This document shows, in pieces, positions 57,742-64,000 of a stretch of DNA of 64,000 nucleotides (position 1 is its first letter; each line of letters starts with the position of its first letter). Source of the stretch: Rubrivivax sp. (GTDB taxonomy: Bacteria > Pseudomonadota > Gammaproteobacteria > Burkholderiales > Burkholderiaceae_C); assembly GCA_016790425.1 (NCBI GenBank), contig JAEUPF010000025.1:62001-126000 (forward strand), given 5' to 3'. The notes under the pieces were generated by a model. It was not told where the DNA came from. It worked only from the letters and a program-made list of their open reading frames with translations, and ran no database searches. A program made the position numbers and the translations under genes.

Positions 57742-58908
57742 TCAGCCCGCGCGGTCGTCCAGCGCGATGTCGATCATCATCTTCTGCGCCAGCGCGTCGA
57801 GGTCGCGCTTGAGCGATTCGATGTCGACGTTCTTCGGCACGCGCACGTGCGCGGCCACCCTGAACGTGGCGCGGCGCCTTTGCTCGTTGCCGCTGCCGCC
57901 GTCGTGGATCGCGGTGTCCAGCGAATCGATGCTGACGCCGCGCTCGGCCAGCAGGCTGGTGAACTGGCTGACGATGCCCACGCGGTCTTCGCCGACGAGC
58001 TGCAGGTGATACGCGCGCCAGCCCGGCGGCAGCGCGCTCGCCGCGTCGCTGGCCGACACCACGACGCGCAGGCCCGCCGACTCGAGCCCGCCCAGCGCCT
58101 CGGCCAGCGCGGCGGCGCTGTCGCGCGGCACCTCGAAGTGCACGACGCCGGCGAACTCGCCGGCGATGCTGGCCATGCGGCTGGCGGCCCAGTTGGCGCC
58201 GAAGCGCTGCGCGCGCTCGGCGATCTGGCGCACGATGCCCGGCCGGTCGGGGCCGATCACCAGCACCACGAGCGAAGTCGTCGCCGGCGCTTCGCCCTCG
58301 GCCAGCACCGCCGCCTTGCGCAGCATCGGCGCGCGCGTGGCGTACTTCGGGTCCTGCGCCTGCGCGGGCAAGGCGCCGTGGTCGCGCGCGTGCCGCACCA
58401 CCTCGGTCAGCAGGCGCAGGCCCATCGGCGCCAGCGCGCGTTCCCACAGTTCGCGCGCGCCCTCGCCCTTGCCGACGAAGCACCAGTCCTGCAGCGCCAC
58501 GGCGCCCGCGTCCCAGCCCTCGGCGAGGTGGTAGACCGAGCCGCCGGCGATCGGGTCGCCTTCGAGCACCGTCCATTCCACGGCCGCGATGCCGCGGTGG
58601 CGCGGCAGCAGCGAGGGGTGGTAGCCGACGCCGCGCAGCCGCGAGCGCGCCAGCGCCTCGTCGCTGACGCGCGCGTGCGTGTGCGCCGCGACGATGAGGT
58701 CGGTGCCCTCGGCGATGGCCTCGCCGGGGACGATCTTCGGGTTGGCCAGCACGTGCACCGGCGCGCCGGCCGCCTTCGCCGCCAGCGCCAGCCGGTCGTC
58801 GGCCGCAGGCGCCACGACGGCGGCGATCTGCACCGCGGCCTCCTTGCGCAACGCCTCGAACACCTGCGCGCCGAAGTAGCGCGAGCCCACGATCGTCAAC
58901 TTCAACAC
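57742..58908 (-). CDS. Formyltransferase-like hydrolase fused to two ACT domains
   Basis: 388 residues from GTG 58908. Residues 1-175 form a Formyl_trans_N domain: MLKLTIVGSRYFGAQVFEAL, then YHPSLLPRHRG (His97) and AEGWDAGAVALQD (Asp133), closer to the 10-formyl-THF hydrolase domain of ALDH1L1 than to Met-tRNA formyltransferase (the N-x-H is G-Y-H). The tail has two ACT domains: TTSLVVLVIGPDRPGIVRQI (about 210-285) and YHLQLVGEDRVGIVSQFTSL (about 300-385), as in GcvR. PurU has ACT first and the formyl domain last; here the order is reversed and ACT is doubled. Possible 10-formyl-THF deformylase under amino-acid control. Confidence 0.85.
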   Translation of the reverse strand: MLKLTIVGSRYFGAQVFEALRKEAAVQIAAVVAPAADDRLALAAKAAGAPVHVLANPKIVPGEAIAEGTDLIVAAHTHARVSDEALARSRLRGVGYHPSLLPRHRGIAAVEWTVLEGDPIAGGSVYHLAEGWDAGAVALQDWCFVGKGEGARELWERALAPMGLRLLTEVVRHARDHGALPAQAQDPKYATRAPMLRKAAVLAEGEAPATTSLVVLVIGPDRPGIVRQIAERAQRFGANWAASRMASIAGEFAGVVHFEVPRDSAAALAEALGGLESAGLRVVVSASDAASALPPGWRAYHLQLVGEDRVGIVSQFTSLLAERGVSIDSLDTAIHDGGSGNEQRRRATFRVAAHVRVPKNVDIESLKRDLDALAQKMMIDIALDDRAG

Positions 58909-58952
58909 CGTCGTTTCCCTCCCGCCGCGCGGCGCAGATTCCTTCGCGGACC

Positions 58953-60614
58953 TCAATCGAACAGATTCGCCAGGCGCTGCTTCATCGTGTCGGCCACGTG
59001 CAGCGCCACGGCCTGGATTGTCGCCGTCGGGTTGACGCCGCCGCCGGTGACGAAGACGCTGCCGTCGACGATGAACAAGTTCTTCACGTCGTGGCTGCGG
59101 CCCCACTCGTTGACCACCGAACGCGCCGGGTCGAGCCCCATGCGCGCGGTGCCGAGCAGGTGCCAGCCAGTCGGGCGCAGGGGCGCCTCGGCGCGCGCAT
59201 ACGCGGCACCGGCTTCGGCCAGCGCCTGCTCGGCGCGCGCCACGCCATGCGCGAGCATGCGGCGGGTGTTCTCGCCCAGGCGATAGGTGATCTTCGGCGC
59301 CGCGATGCCGTGCGAGTCCTTCAGCACCGGGTCGAGGGTGACGCGGTTGCATTCCTCGGGCAGGTCTTCACAGCACACGCCCACGCCGATCATGTTGCCG
59401 AAGTGGCGGCGCAGTTCGCGGTGGTGTTCGCTGCCCCACGGCAGCGCCGCGTGGCCGTGCAGGTAGCGCGCGGTGGTCACCACGCCCTGGCTGCGCGTGA
59501 CCTGCAGGTTGTAGCCGCGCACGAAGCCGCGGCTGGCGTCGGTCTCGTAGAACTGCTGGCTCCAGATCGAGACGCTGTTGGGCCCCAGGTGCGAGCGCAG
59601 GCCGCCGCCGCCATCGCGGCCGTCGAAGACGCCGCGCACCATGCCCCACGGGTGCAGCATCAGGTTGCGGCCGACGAGGCCCGAGCGGTTGGCCAGCCCC
59701 TCGGGAAAGCGCGCCGAGGTCGAGTTCAGCAGCAGGCGCGCCGTGCCCACGCCGTTGCAGGCGAGGATCACCACGTGCGCGCGCTGCCGCCGCTCGCGAC
59801 CGTGCTCGTCGAAGTAGACGACGCCGGTGGCGCGGTCGTCGTCGCCGACCTCGATCTCGCGCACGCGGCAGTGCGTGCGCAGCTGCACGCCGGCGCGCAG
59901 CGCCGCCGGCCAGTAGGTGACATCGGTGCTCGCCTTGGCGCCCTTGGCGCAGCCGGTGAGGCACGGCCCGAGGTTGGCGCAGGCGGCGCGGCCTTCGTAG
60001 TCGCGCGTGGCGATGGCGATCTCCGAAGGCCACCAGTGCCAGCCCAGGCGGTTGAACGCGCGCGCCATCGTCTCGCCGGCGCTGCCCATCGGCACCGGCG
60101 GCAGCGGCACCTCGTGCGGCGGATAGGCCGGGTCGCCGGCGAGCCCGGCGACGCCCATCATGCGGTCGTTGAGCGCGAACCACGGCTCCAGCGTCGCGTA
60201 GTCGAGCGGCCAGTCGTCGCCGACGCCGTCCAGCGTGCGGGTGCGGAAGTCCGAGGGGTGCAGGCGCGGGAAGTGCGCCGCGTACAGCACGGTGGAGCCG
60301 CCGACGCCGTTGAAGTTGAGCACCGCGATCGGCGAATCGGCGTCGTTGACCGGGTAGTCCTCGGGCAGCCGGCGCACGTTCGGGCTGGTGGCGAACTCGC
60401 GCACCGCGAGCTGCTCCCAGTCGCGGCGCGTACTCGGATATTCCTCGGGGCGCATCCAGCCGCCCTGCTCGAGGCAGACGATGCGCATGCGCGTCTCGGC
60501 CAGGCTCCACGCCACGGCGGCCCCGGCCGCGCCGGCGCCGACGATGAGCACGTCGACGGCTTGCGAATCGTCGTCGGGCACGGCCGCGGGCATGGGCGAT
60601 GACGAAGCGGGCAT
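58953..60614 (-). CDS. GMC-family FAD-dependent dehydrogenase (large subunit)
   Basis: 553 residues from ATG 60614, whose ATGA overlaps the stop of the upstream subunit gene. FAD motif VDVLIVGAGAAGAAVAWSLA, then NFNGVGGSTVLYAAHFPRLH, CANLGPCLTGCAKGAKASTD (Cys-rich segment typical of three-subunit sugar/alcohol dehydrogenases), and the C-terminal GTARMGLDPARSVVNEWGRS ... NLFIVDGSVFVTGGGVNPTA with His/Asn active-site region. Works with the small subunit below. No Tat signal found on this subunit; in known enzymes the small subunit carries export. The usual multiheme cytochrome subunit is missing nearby. Confidence 0.92.
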   Translation of the reverse strand: MPASSSPMPAAVPDDDSQAVDVLIVGAGAAGAAVAWSLAETRMRIVCLEQGGWMRPEEYPSTRRDWEQLAVREFATSPNVRRLPEDYPVNDADSPIAVLNFNGVGGSTVLYAAHFPRLHPSDFRTRTLDGVGDDWPLDYATLEPWFALNDRMMGVAGLAGDPAYPPHEVPLPPVPMGSAGETMARAFNRLGWHWWPSEIAIATRDYEGRAACANLGPCLTGCAKGAKASTDVTYWPAALRAGVQLRTHCRVREIEVGDDDRATGVVYFDEHGRERRQRAHVVILACNGVGTARLLLNSTSARFPEGLANRSGLVGRNLMLHPWGMVRGVFDGRDGGGGLRSHLGPNSVSIWSQQFYETDASRGFVRGYNLQVTRSQGVVTTARYLHGHAALPWGSEHHRELRRHFGNMIGVGVCCEDLPEECNRVTLDPVLKDSHGIAAPKITYRLGENTRRMLAHGVARAEQALAEAGAAYARAEAPLRPTGWHLLGTARMGLDPARSVVNEWGRSHDVKNLFIVDGSVFVTGGGVNPTATIQAVALHVADTMKQRLANLFD

Positions 60615-61144
60615 CACGCCGGCCGCCACAGCCGCCCGCGCGCGCGCACCGGTTCGAGCAGCGACCAGTCGCCTTCGTGCACCGAGTAGCCTTGCGGATG
60701 CGGCGCCCGCGGCTCCAGGCCGAGCGAGCGCATGACGCGGTCGTCGCGGTAGTAGCAGGCGTAGACGAGCGCGGCGAAGGTGGCGGCCAGCGCCGGCTCG
60801 TTCTCGCGCAGCCAGCGGCCCGCCGCCTCGCGCGCTTGCGGCGGCTGCTCGGCGAGCGGGCCACCGGCGGCGGCTTCGAGCTTCGCCAGCGCCAGCAGCA
60901 CCTCGGCGCGGTCGCGGCCCGCCGTGCGTTCGATGTCCTCGGCGATCGCTTCGTCGTCGGCACCGGGCACGCCGTATTCGGCGCTCGCCGGCACCACCAG
61001 TGCCGCGGCGGCGCGCAGCGCCCGGCGCGCCTCGGGCGGCAGCGGTGCCTCGGCCCCCTGGGGCTTCGGCTGCGACGGCCGCTGTCGCCCGCCGGGGTCG
61101 ACGGCCACCGAGACGGGGATGGAACGCTCGTTCACGGCAGGCAT
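60614..61144 (-). CDS. Gluconate 2-dehydrogenase subunit 3-like small subunit
   Basis: 176 residues from ATG 61144. Helical protein with the family pattern LRAAAALVVPASAEYGVPGA followed by DDEAIAEDIERTA and, at the end, VYACYYRDDRVMRSLGLEPR, APHPQGYSVHEGDWSLLEPV, as in gluconate/fructose dehydrogenase small subunits. Normally such subunits have a Tat signal; the N terminus here lacks an obvious one, suggesting a cytoplasmic complex. Translationally coupled (ATGA) to the GMC subunit. Confidence 0.85.
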   Translation of the reverse strand: MPAVNERSIPVSVAVDPGGRQRPSQPKPQGAEAPLPPEARRALRAAAALVVPASAEYGVPGADDEAIAEDIERTAGRDRAEVLLALAKLEAAAGGPLAEQPPQAREAAGRWLRENEPALAATFAALVYACYYRDDRVMRSLGLEPRAPHPQGYSVHEGDWSLLEPVRARGRLWRPA

Positions 61145-61233
61145 TGAACCACGGCACGCGGCTTGCCGACCTGCCCGGCGCGAGCGCCGTGCCCCCTGAC
61201 GCGCCGGTGCCCGCGCCACCTGTGCCCGCCGCG

Positions 61234-61737
61234 ATGAAGTCCATCCTGCACGTCCTGTCACTGGCGCATGCGCTGATGGCGCTGCTGTTCGCGCTGGCGG
61301 CGATGGTGCTGATGGCGCTGGCCGGGCATCTGGGCTGGCAGGCGCTGGCCGGCGCCATCGACCGCGGCGCGGCGCAGCAGATCATCGAGGCGATGGGCCT
61401 GCTGGCGGCGGCGGTGGTGGCGCTGCAGATCGCGCAGACCATCACCGAGGAGGAAGTGGTGCGCAACGCCCATGTCAGCGGGCCGACCCGCGTGCGCCGA
61501 TTCCTCTCGCGCTTCCTGGTCGTGGTGGTCGTCGCGCTGACCATCGAGGGCCTGGTGGCCACCTTCCGCGCCTCGCAGGAAGACCCCTCGCAGCTGCTGC
61601 ATGCGGCGGGCCTGATCACCGCCGTCGGCGTGCTGCTGGCCGGCTGGGGCCTGTTCATCCGCTTCAACCGCGATGCCGAGGTGCTCGAGCCCGAGGCGAT
61701 GGAGCAGGCGAAGGTGGAGGACAAGAAGCTCGAGTGA
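61234..61737 (+). CDS. Four-helix membrane protein of unknown function
   Basis: 167 residues from ATG 61234. Four hydrophobic helices: VLSLAHALMALLFALAAMVL, IIEAMGLLAAAVVALQIAQT, FLVVVVVALTIEGLVATFRA and LLHAAGLITAVGVLLAGWGL. The loop TITEEEVVRNAHVSGPTRVR and a charged C-terminal tail are cytoplasmic by the positive-inside rule. No family was recognised with confidence (similar small proteins are annotated only as hypothetical). Divergent from the subunit 3 gene. Confidence 0.7.
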   Translation: MKSILHVLSLAHALMALLFALAAMVLMALAGHLGWQALAGAIDRGAAQQIIEAMGLLAAAVVALQIAQTITEEEVVRNAHVSGPTRVRRFLSRFLVVVVVALTIEGLVATFRASQEDPSQLLHAAGLITAVGVLLAGWGLFIRFNRDAEVLEPEAMEQAKVEDKKLE

Positions 61738-61826
61738 CGCCTGCCTCATGCGCAACAGGCGCCGTGCCGCCCCTGCCCCGCGCGGCGCCTTGCCGCAGCG
61801 AGCCGCCCACGCGAAGCGGCGGCGCC

Positions 61827-62240
61827 TCAGCGCAGCGCCCGCGCAAAGGCGAGCACATGCCCGTCGGGGTCGAGCGAATACGCGGCTTCATGGCCCCAGC
61901 TGCGCGCCGCCAGCGGCGACAGCTCGCGCGCGCCGGCGGCCAGCGCGCGGGCATGGCATTCGGCCGGCTGCTCGATCAGCAGGTACAGCTCGGCACGCGG
62001 CAGCCCCGCGGCGGCGAGCGGGTCGGGCAGCGGCGGGCCGAGCAGCGCCGCGATGTTCGCCGCGGGCATCAGCCCGAGCACGGCGCCGTGGCCGAGCGCG
62101 AACTCGGTCATGCCGGGAACGTGCAGCCGCGGCTCGATGCCCAGCGCCGCGGCATGGAAGCGGCGCGCGCGCTCCTGGTCGGCGACGTAGAGGATGAAGT
62201 GGGCCGCGGCGAACGGGCCGGTCGTGCCCGCGCCGCTCAC
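61827..62240 (-). CDS. Glyoxalase/bleomycin-resistance-family protein
   Basis: 137 residues from GTG 62240, which overlaps the stop of the preceding gene (GTGA). VOC fold: AAHFILYVADQERARRFHAA, MTEFALGHGAVLGLMPAANI, RAELYLLIEQPAECHARALA and AAYSLDPDGHVLAFARAL; the metal-ligand Glu of VOC enzymes is replaced in part, so it may be a binding protein. Small-molecule lyase or resistance protein; substrate unknown. Confidence 0.85.
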   Translation of the reverse strand: MSGAGTTGPFAAAHFILYVADQERARRFHAAALGIEPRLHVPGMTEFALGHGAVLGLMPAANIAALLGPPLPDPLAAAGLPRAELYLLIEQPAECHARALAAGARELSPLAARSWGHEAAYSLDPDGHVLAFARALR

Positions 62241-62725
62241 GGCTTGCGGTCCGCAGGGTCCGGCGGGCTGCCCTTGTCGAAGACGACGCGCCAGACGCCG
62301 GGCGCTTCGTGCCGCCAGATCGAGTTGAAGCGCGCGATGACCTTGCCTGCCGGGTCGCGCACGGGGCCGGTGCTCAGCGCCAGCGTGCCCGATGCGAGCA
62401 CTTCCACGTGGTCGGGCTCCCACGAGAACGGCGCCGCCGGGCCTTCGAAGAAGCGCGCCCAGCCGGCCACCACCGCGGCCTTGCCGCGCAGCGGCGCAGC
62501 GCCGCCGAAGAAGACCGCCTCGTCGGCGATGAAGCTGGCGAACGCGGCGGCGTTGCGCTCGGCCATGCTGCGCGCGAAAGTGCGCTCGGCGGCGAGCACC
62601 TGCTCCTCGGCCGACAGCACGCGCGGCTGCGCCGAGGCGGCACCGGCGGCCGGCAGGACGCAGGCCACGAACCCGGCGCAAGCGAGGAAACCGCCGGCCG
62701 TGCGGGAGAAGGCGTGGAGCTTCAT
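62237..62725 (-). CDS. Exported SnoaL/NTF2-like (DUF4440) protein
   Basis: 162 residues. Signal peptide (LACAGFVACVLPAAGAASAQ) then the cone-shaped NTF2 fold pattern: VLAAERTFARSMAERNAAAF, ASFIADEAVFFGGAAPLRGK, AAVVAGWARFFEGPAAPFSW, STGPVRDPAGKVIARFNSIW, WRVVFDKGSPP. DUF4440-type proteins are often periplasmic and of unknown function. Overlaps the glyoxalase-like gene start, so co-translated. Confidence 0.85.
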   Translation of the reverse strand: MKLHAFSRTAGGFLACAGFVACVLPAAGAASAQPRVLSAEEQVLAAERTFARSMAERNAAAFASFIADEAVFFGGAAPLRGKAAVVAGWARFFEGPAAPFSWEPDHVEVLASGTLALSTGPVRDPAGKVIARFNSIWRHEAPGVWRVVFDKGSPPDPADRKP

Positions 62726-62889
62726 CGTGAGGCGTCAGGCATCGATGCGGTACGGTACCACTGCACCTGGACAGCGAAGGAGCCTCCCGTGCCGACGGAC
62801 CTGACGCTCGAAGGTGTCCCCGGCGAGGGGTGCGAGCGACGCGGCGGACCGGCGCGGGCAGGCGCACGCGCAGTGGCAACCGGTGCCTT

Positions 62890-63888
62890 TCATCGTGGCG
62901 GCGGCGCACCCGAAGCCGAAGCCGAAGGCGAAGGCGAAGGCGAAGGCGAAGGCGAAGGCGAAGGCGAAGGCGAAGCCGCAGCGCCCCGGCCGCCACCGCG
63001 CGCTTCGACCAGCGCATAGCCGGCCAGCGCCAGCGCCAGCGGCAGCAGGTAGTAGGTGGCACGGTACGCCAGCAGCGCCGCCAGCAGCGTCGGCGGCGCG
63101 ATGGTGCCGCCCAGGCTGGCCACGAACACCGCCTCGATGACGCCGAGGCCGGCCGGAACATGCGTGGCGACGCCGGCCACCGCAGCCAGCAGCAGCACCG
63201 CCAGCACCGTGGGGTACGGCGCGGCACGCGCCAGCAGCAGCCACACGATGCCGCCCATCAGCAGCCAGTTGGCCGCCGCCAGCGCCAGTTGCGCCCAGGC
63301 CACCGGCGGCCGCGGCAGCGCGAAGCGGTGGCCGCGCAGGCTCATCACCTTGCCGCCGCGGCGCCAGCACAACAGCAGGTAGGCCGGGCCGCAGGCGAAG
63401 AGCGCGGCGCCCAGCGCGCGCAGCGCGCCCGAGGTGTCGGGCAGCAAGAAGCGCTCGGGCAGCGGCGGCGGCGCCAGCATCAGCACCGCGCCGGCCACCA
63501 CCAGGTAGCCCAGCCAGTTGGTCGCCAGCGACAGCGCGATCACGCGCGCCACCGTCACCGCCTTGACGCCCGCGCGCTCGTAGAGCCTGAGCTTCATCGC
63601 CACGCCCCCCAGCAGCGAGCCGAAGTTGATGTTGAAGGCGTAGCAGATGGCGGCGATGCGCAGCGTGCGCGGGCTGCTCAGGCCGTGGTGCGTCTCGCGG
63701 CGGCCGATCAGGTCGTAGCCGGCGAAGAGCGCGAAGCTCAGCAGCGCCAGCGCCGCGGCGGCCACCAGGCGCCACGGTGGCTGCTGCTTCAGCGCCTTCC
63801 AGACGGCCGGCCATTGGACTTCACGCGCCTGATGCACGATGAGCACCAGCACCACCGCGGCCAGCAGCCACGGGCCGAAGCGGCGCAC
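62890..63888 (-). CDS. UPF0104/LPG-synthase-TM-like flippase membrane protein
   Basis: 332 residues from GTG 63888; the frame stays open upstream toward the window edge, so the start is not certain. About eight membrane helices with family marks: FAGYDLIGRRETHHGLSSPR, AINYAF-like CYAFNINFGSLLGGVAMKLR with following LYERAG, LSLATNWLGYLVVAGAVLML, and VAGVATHVPAGLGVIEAVFV, the GVGxxE signature. Related to the flippase domain of MprF. The last 20 residues are a (Ser-Pro)n tail coded by a hexanucleotide repeat (62911-62980). Often found beside cardiolipin synthase genes, which cannot be checked here. Confidence 0.85.
   Translation of the reverse strand: MRRFGPWLLAAVVLVLIVHQAREVQWPAVWKALKQQPPWRLVAAAALALLSFALFAGYDLIGRRETHHGLSSPRTLRIAAICYAFNINFGSLLGGVAMKLRLYERAGVKAVTVARVIALSLATNWLGYLVVAGAVLMLAPPPLPERFLLPDTSGALRALGAALFACGPAYLLLCWRRGGKVMSLRGHRFALPRPPVAWAQLALAAANWLLMGGIVWLLLARAAPYPTVLAVLLLAAVAGVATHVPAGLGVIEAVFVASLGGTIAPPTLLAALLAYRATYYLLPLALALAGYALVEARGGGRGAAASPSPSPSPSPSPSPSPSASASGAPPPR
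62911..62980. repeat. In-frame hexanucleotide repeat (GAAGGC)n at the flippase C terminus
   Basis: About eleven consecutive GAAGGC-type hexamers (first ones GAAGCC). On the coding strand they give an alternating Ser-Pro tail ending the membrane protein gene. The repeat lies right before the stop, so expansion would only lengthen the tail. Confidence 0.92.
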
Positions 63889-64000
63889 GGCGGCCCATAC
63901 GGCGGCCCCTACGGCGGTCCATACGGCGGCCCGCCCACCGGCCCGCCCACCCCGCCTCCCGGGCCGCCCACCCGCCCGCGCACCCGCCCGGCCGCCCGAA
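63889..64000. other. Right edge, gene-free but repetitive
   Basis: Degenerate repeats of CCATACGGCGGCCC and CCCGCCCACC. No separate gene could be supported; it may be the upstream leader or 5' part of the flippase gene, or the 3' end of a gene beyond the window. Confidence 0.5.

Overview
This is a very GC-rich stretch of bacterial chromosome with tightly packed genes on both strands. The gene content points to a betaproteobacterium of the order Burkholderiales, in the general neighbourhood of Rubrivivax, Leptothrix, Methylibium and Rhodoferax. The evidence is two Bug/TctC-type solute receptors, a TRAP receptor, IclR, GntR and Lrp regulators, Kdo transferase (LPS, so Gram-negative), fused indolepyruvate oxidoreductase, and an MtrABC-type metal-reduction cluster. 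No rRNA, tRNA, CRISPR array, phage or transposase was seen.

Layout. 1-7.5 kb: edge of a TPR protein, a nitrobindin-like protein, a small outer-membrane barrel, a caspase-like lipoprotein, a cupin, an ADP-forming acyl-CoA synthetase fused to an acetyltransferase, and an EamA exporter. 7.5-13.9 kb: an 8-bp tandem array, a degenerate kinase-like protein translationally coupled to a PilB/GspE-type ATPase, a GNAT enzyme, WaaA and a YCII-like lipoprotein. 14-19.4 kb: fused indolepyruvate:ferredoxin oxidoreductase divergent from an Lrp/AsnC regulator, then an M23 peptidase. 19.4-28.6 kb: a catabolic island with IclR + TRAP receptor + type II dehydroquinase, an SMP-30 lactonase, an MBL hydrolase, and GntR + Bug receptor + FAD oxidoreductase + hydroxychromene-carboxylate isomerase-like protein. 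28.6-32.3 kb: subtilase, FAD monooxygenase, OsmC.

32.3-44 kb is the highlight, an extracellular electron transfer (EET) cluster. It runs monoheme cytochrome c, MtrC-like decaheme lipoprotein with a collagen-like stalk, a small exported helix-hairpin-helix protein, MtrA/DmsE-like decaheme cytochrome, MtrB/PioB-like porin, and a nine-haem cytochrome c fused to a membrane cytochrome b domain that recalls Geobacter CbcL. After a convergent RidA gene come a diheme cytochrome fused to a P19-like domain, behind an apparent class II FNR promoter, and a HemG-type protoporphyrinogen oxidase. A plausible electron path is quinol -> CbcL-like protein -> periplasmic MtrA (with soluble cytochrome as shuttle) -> MtrB -> MtrC -> extracellular acceptor, or the reverse.

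44-64 kb: GNAT enzyme, molybdopterin oxidoreductase, saccharopine-dehydrogenase-like reductase, a 1658-residue double hybrid sensor kinase, an amidohydrolase plus Bug receptor, a modular inverted-repeat element, then a minus-strand gene set (gluconate-dehydrogenase-like subunit 3, GMC oxidoreductase, a formyltransferase-ACT-ACT fusion, an AMP-forming acyl ligase), and finally a small membrane protein, glyoxalase-like and SnoaL-like proteins and a flippase-like membrane protein at the right edge.

Two sequence habits recur. Many coding regions contain in-frame hexanucleotide repeats that give dipeptide linkers. Because of the extreme GC content, long open frames lie antisense to most genes; these were discarded. 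Functions are assigned from motifs and family knowledge only; no database search was run.
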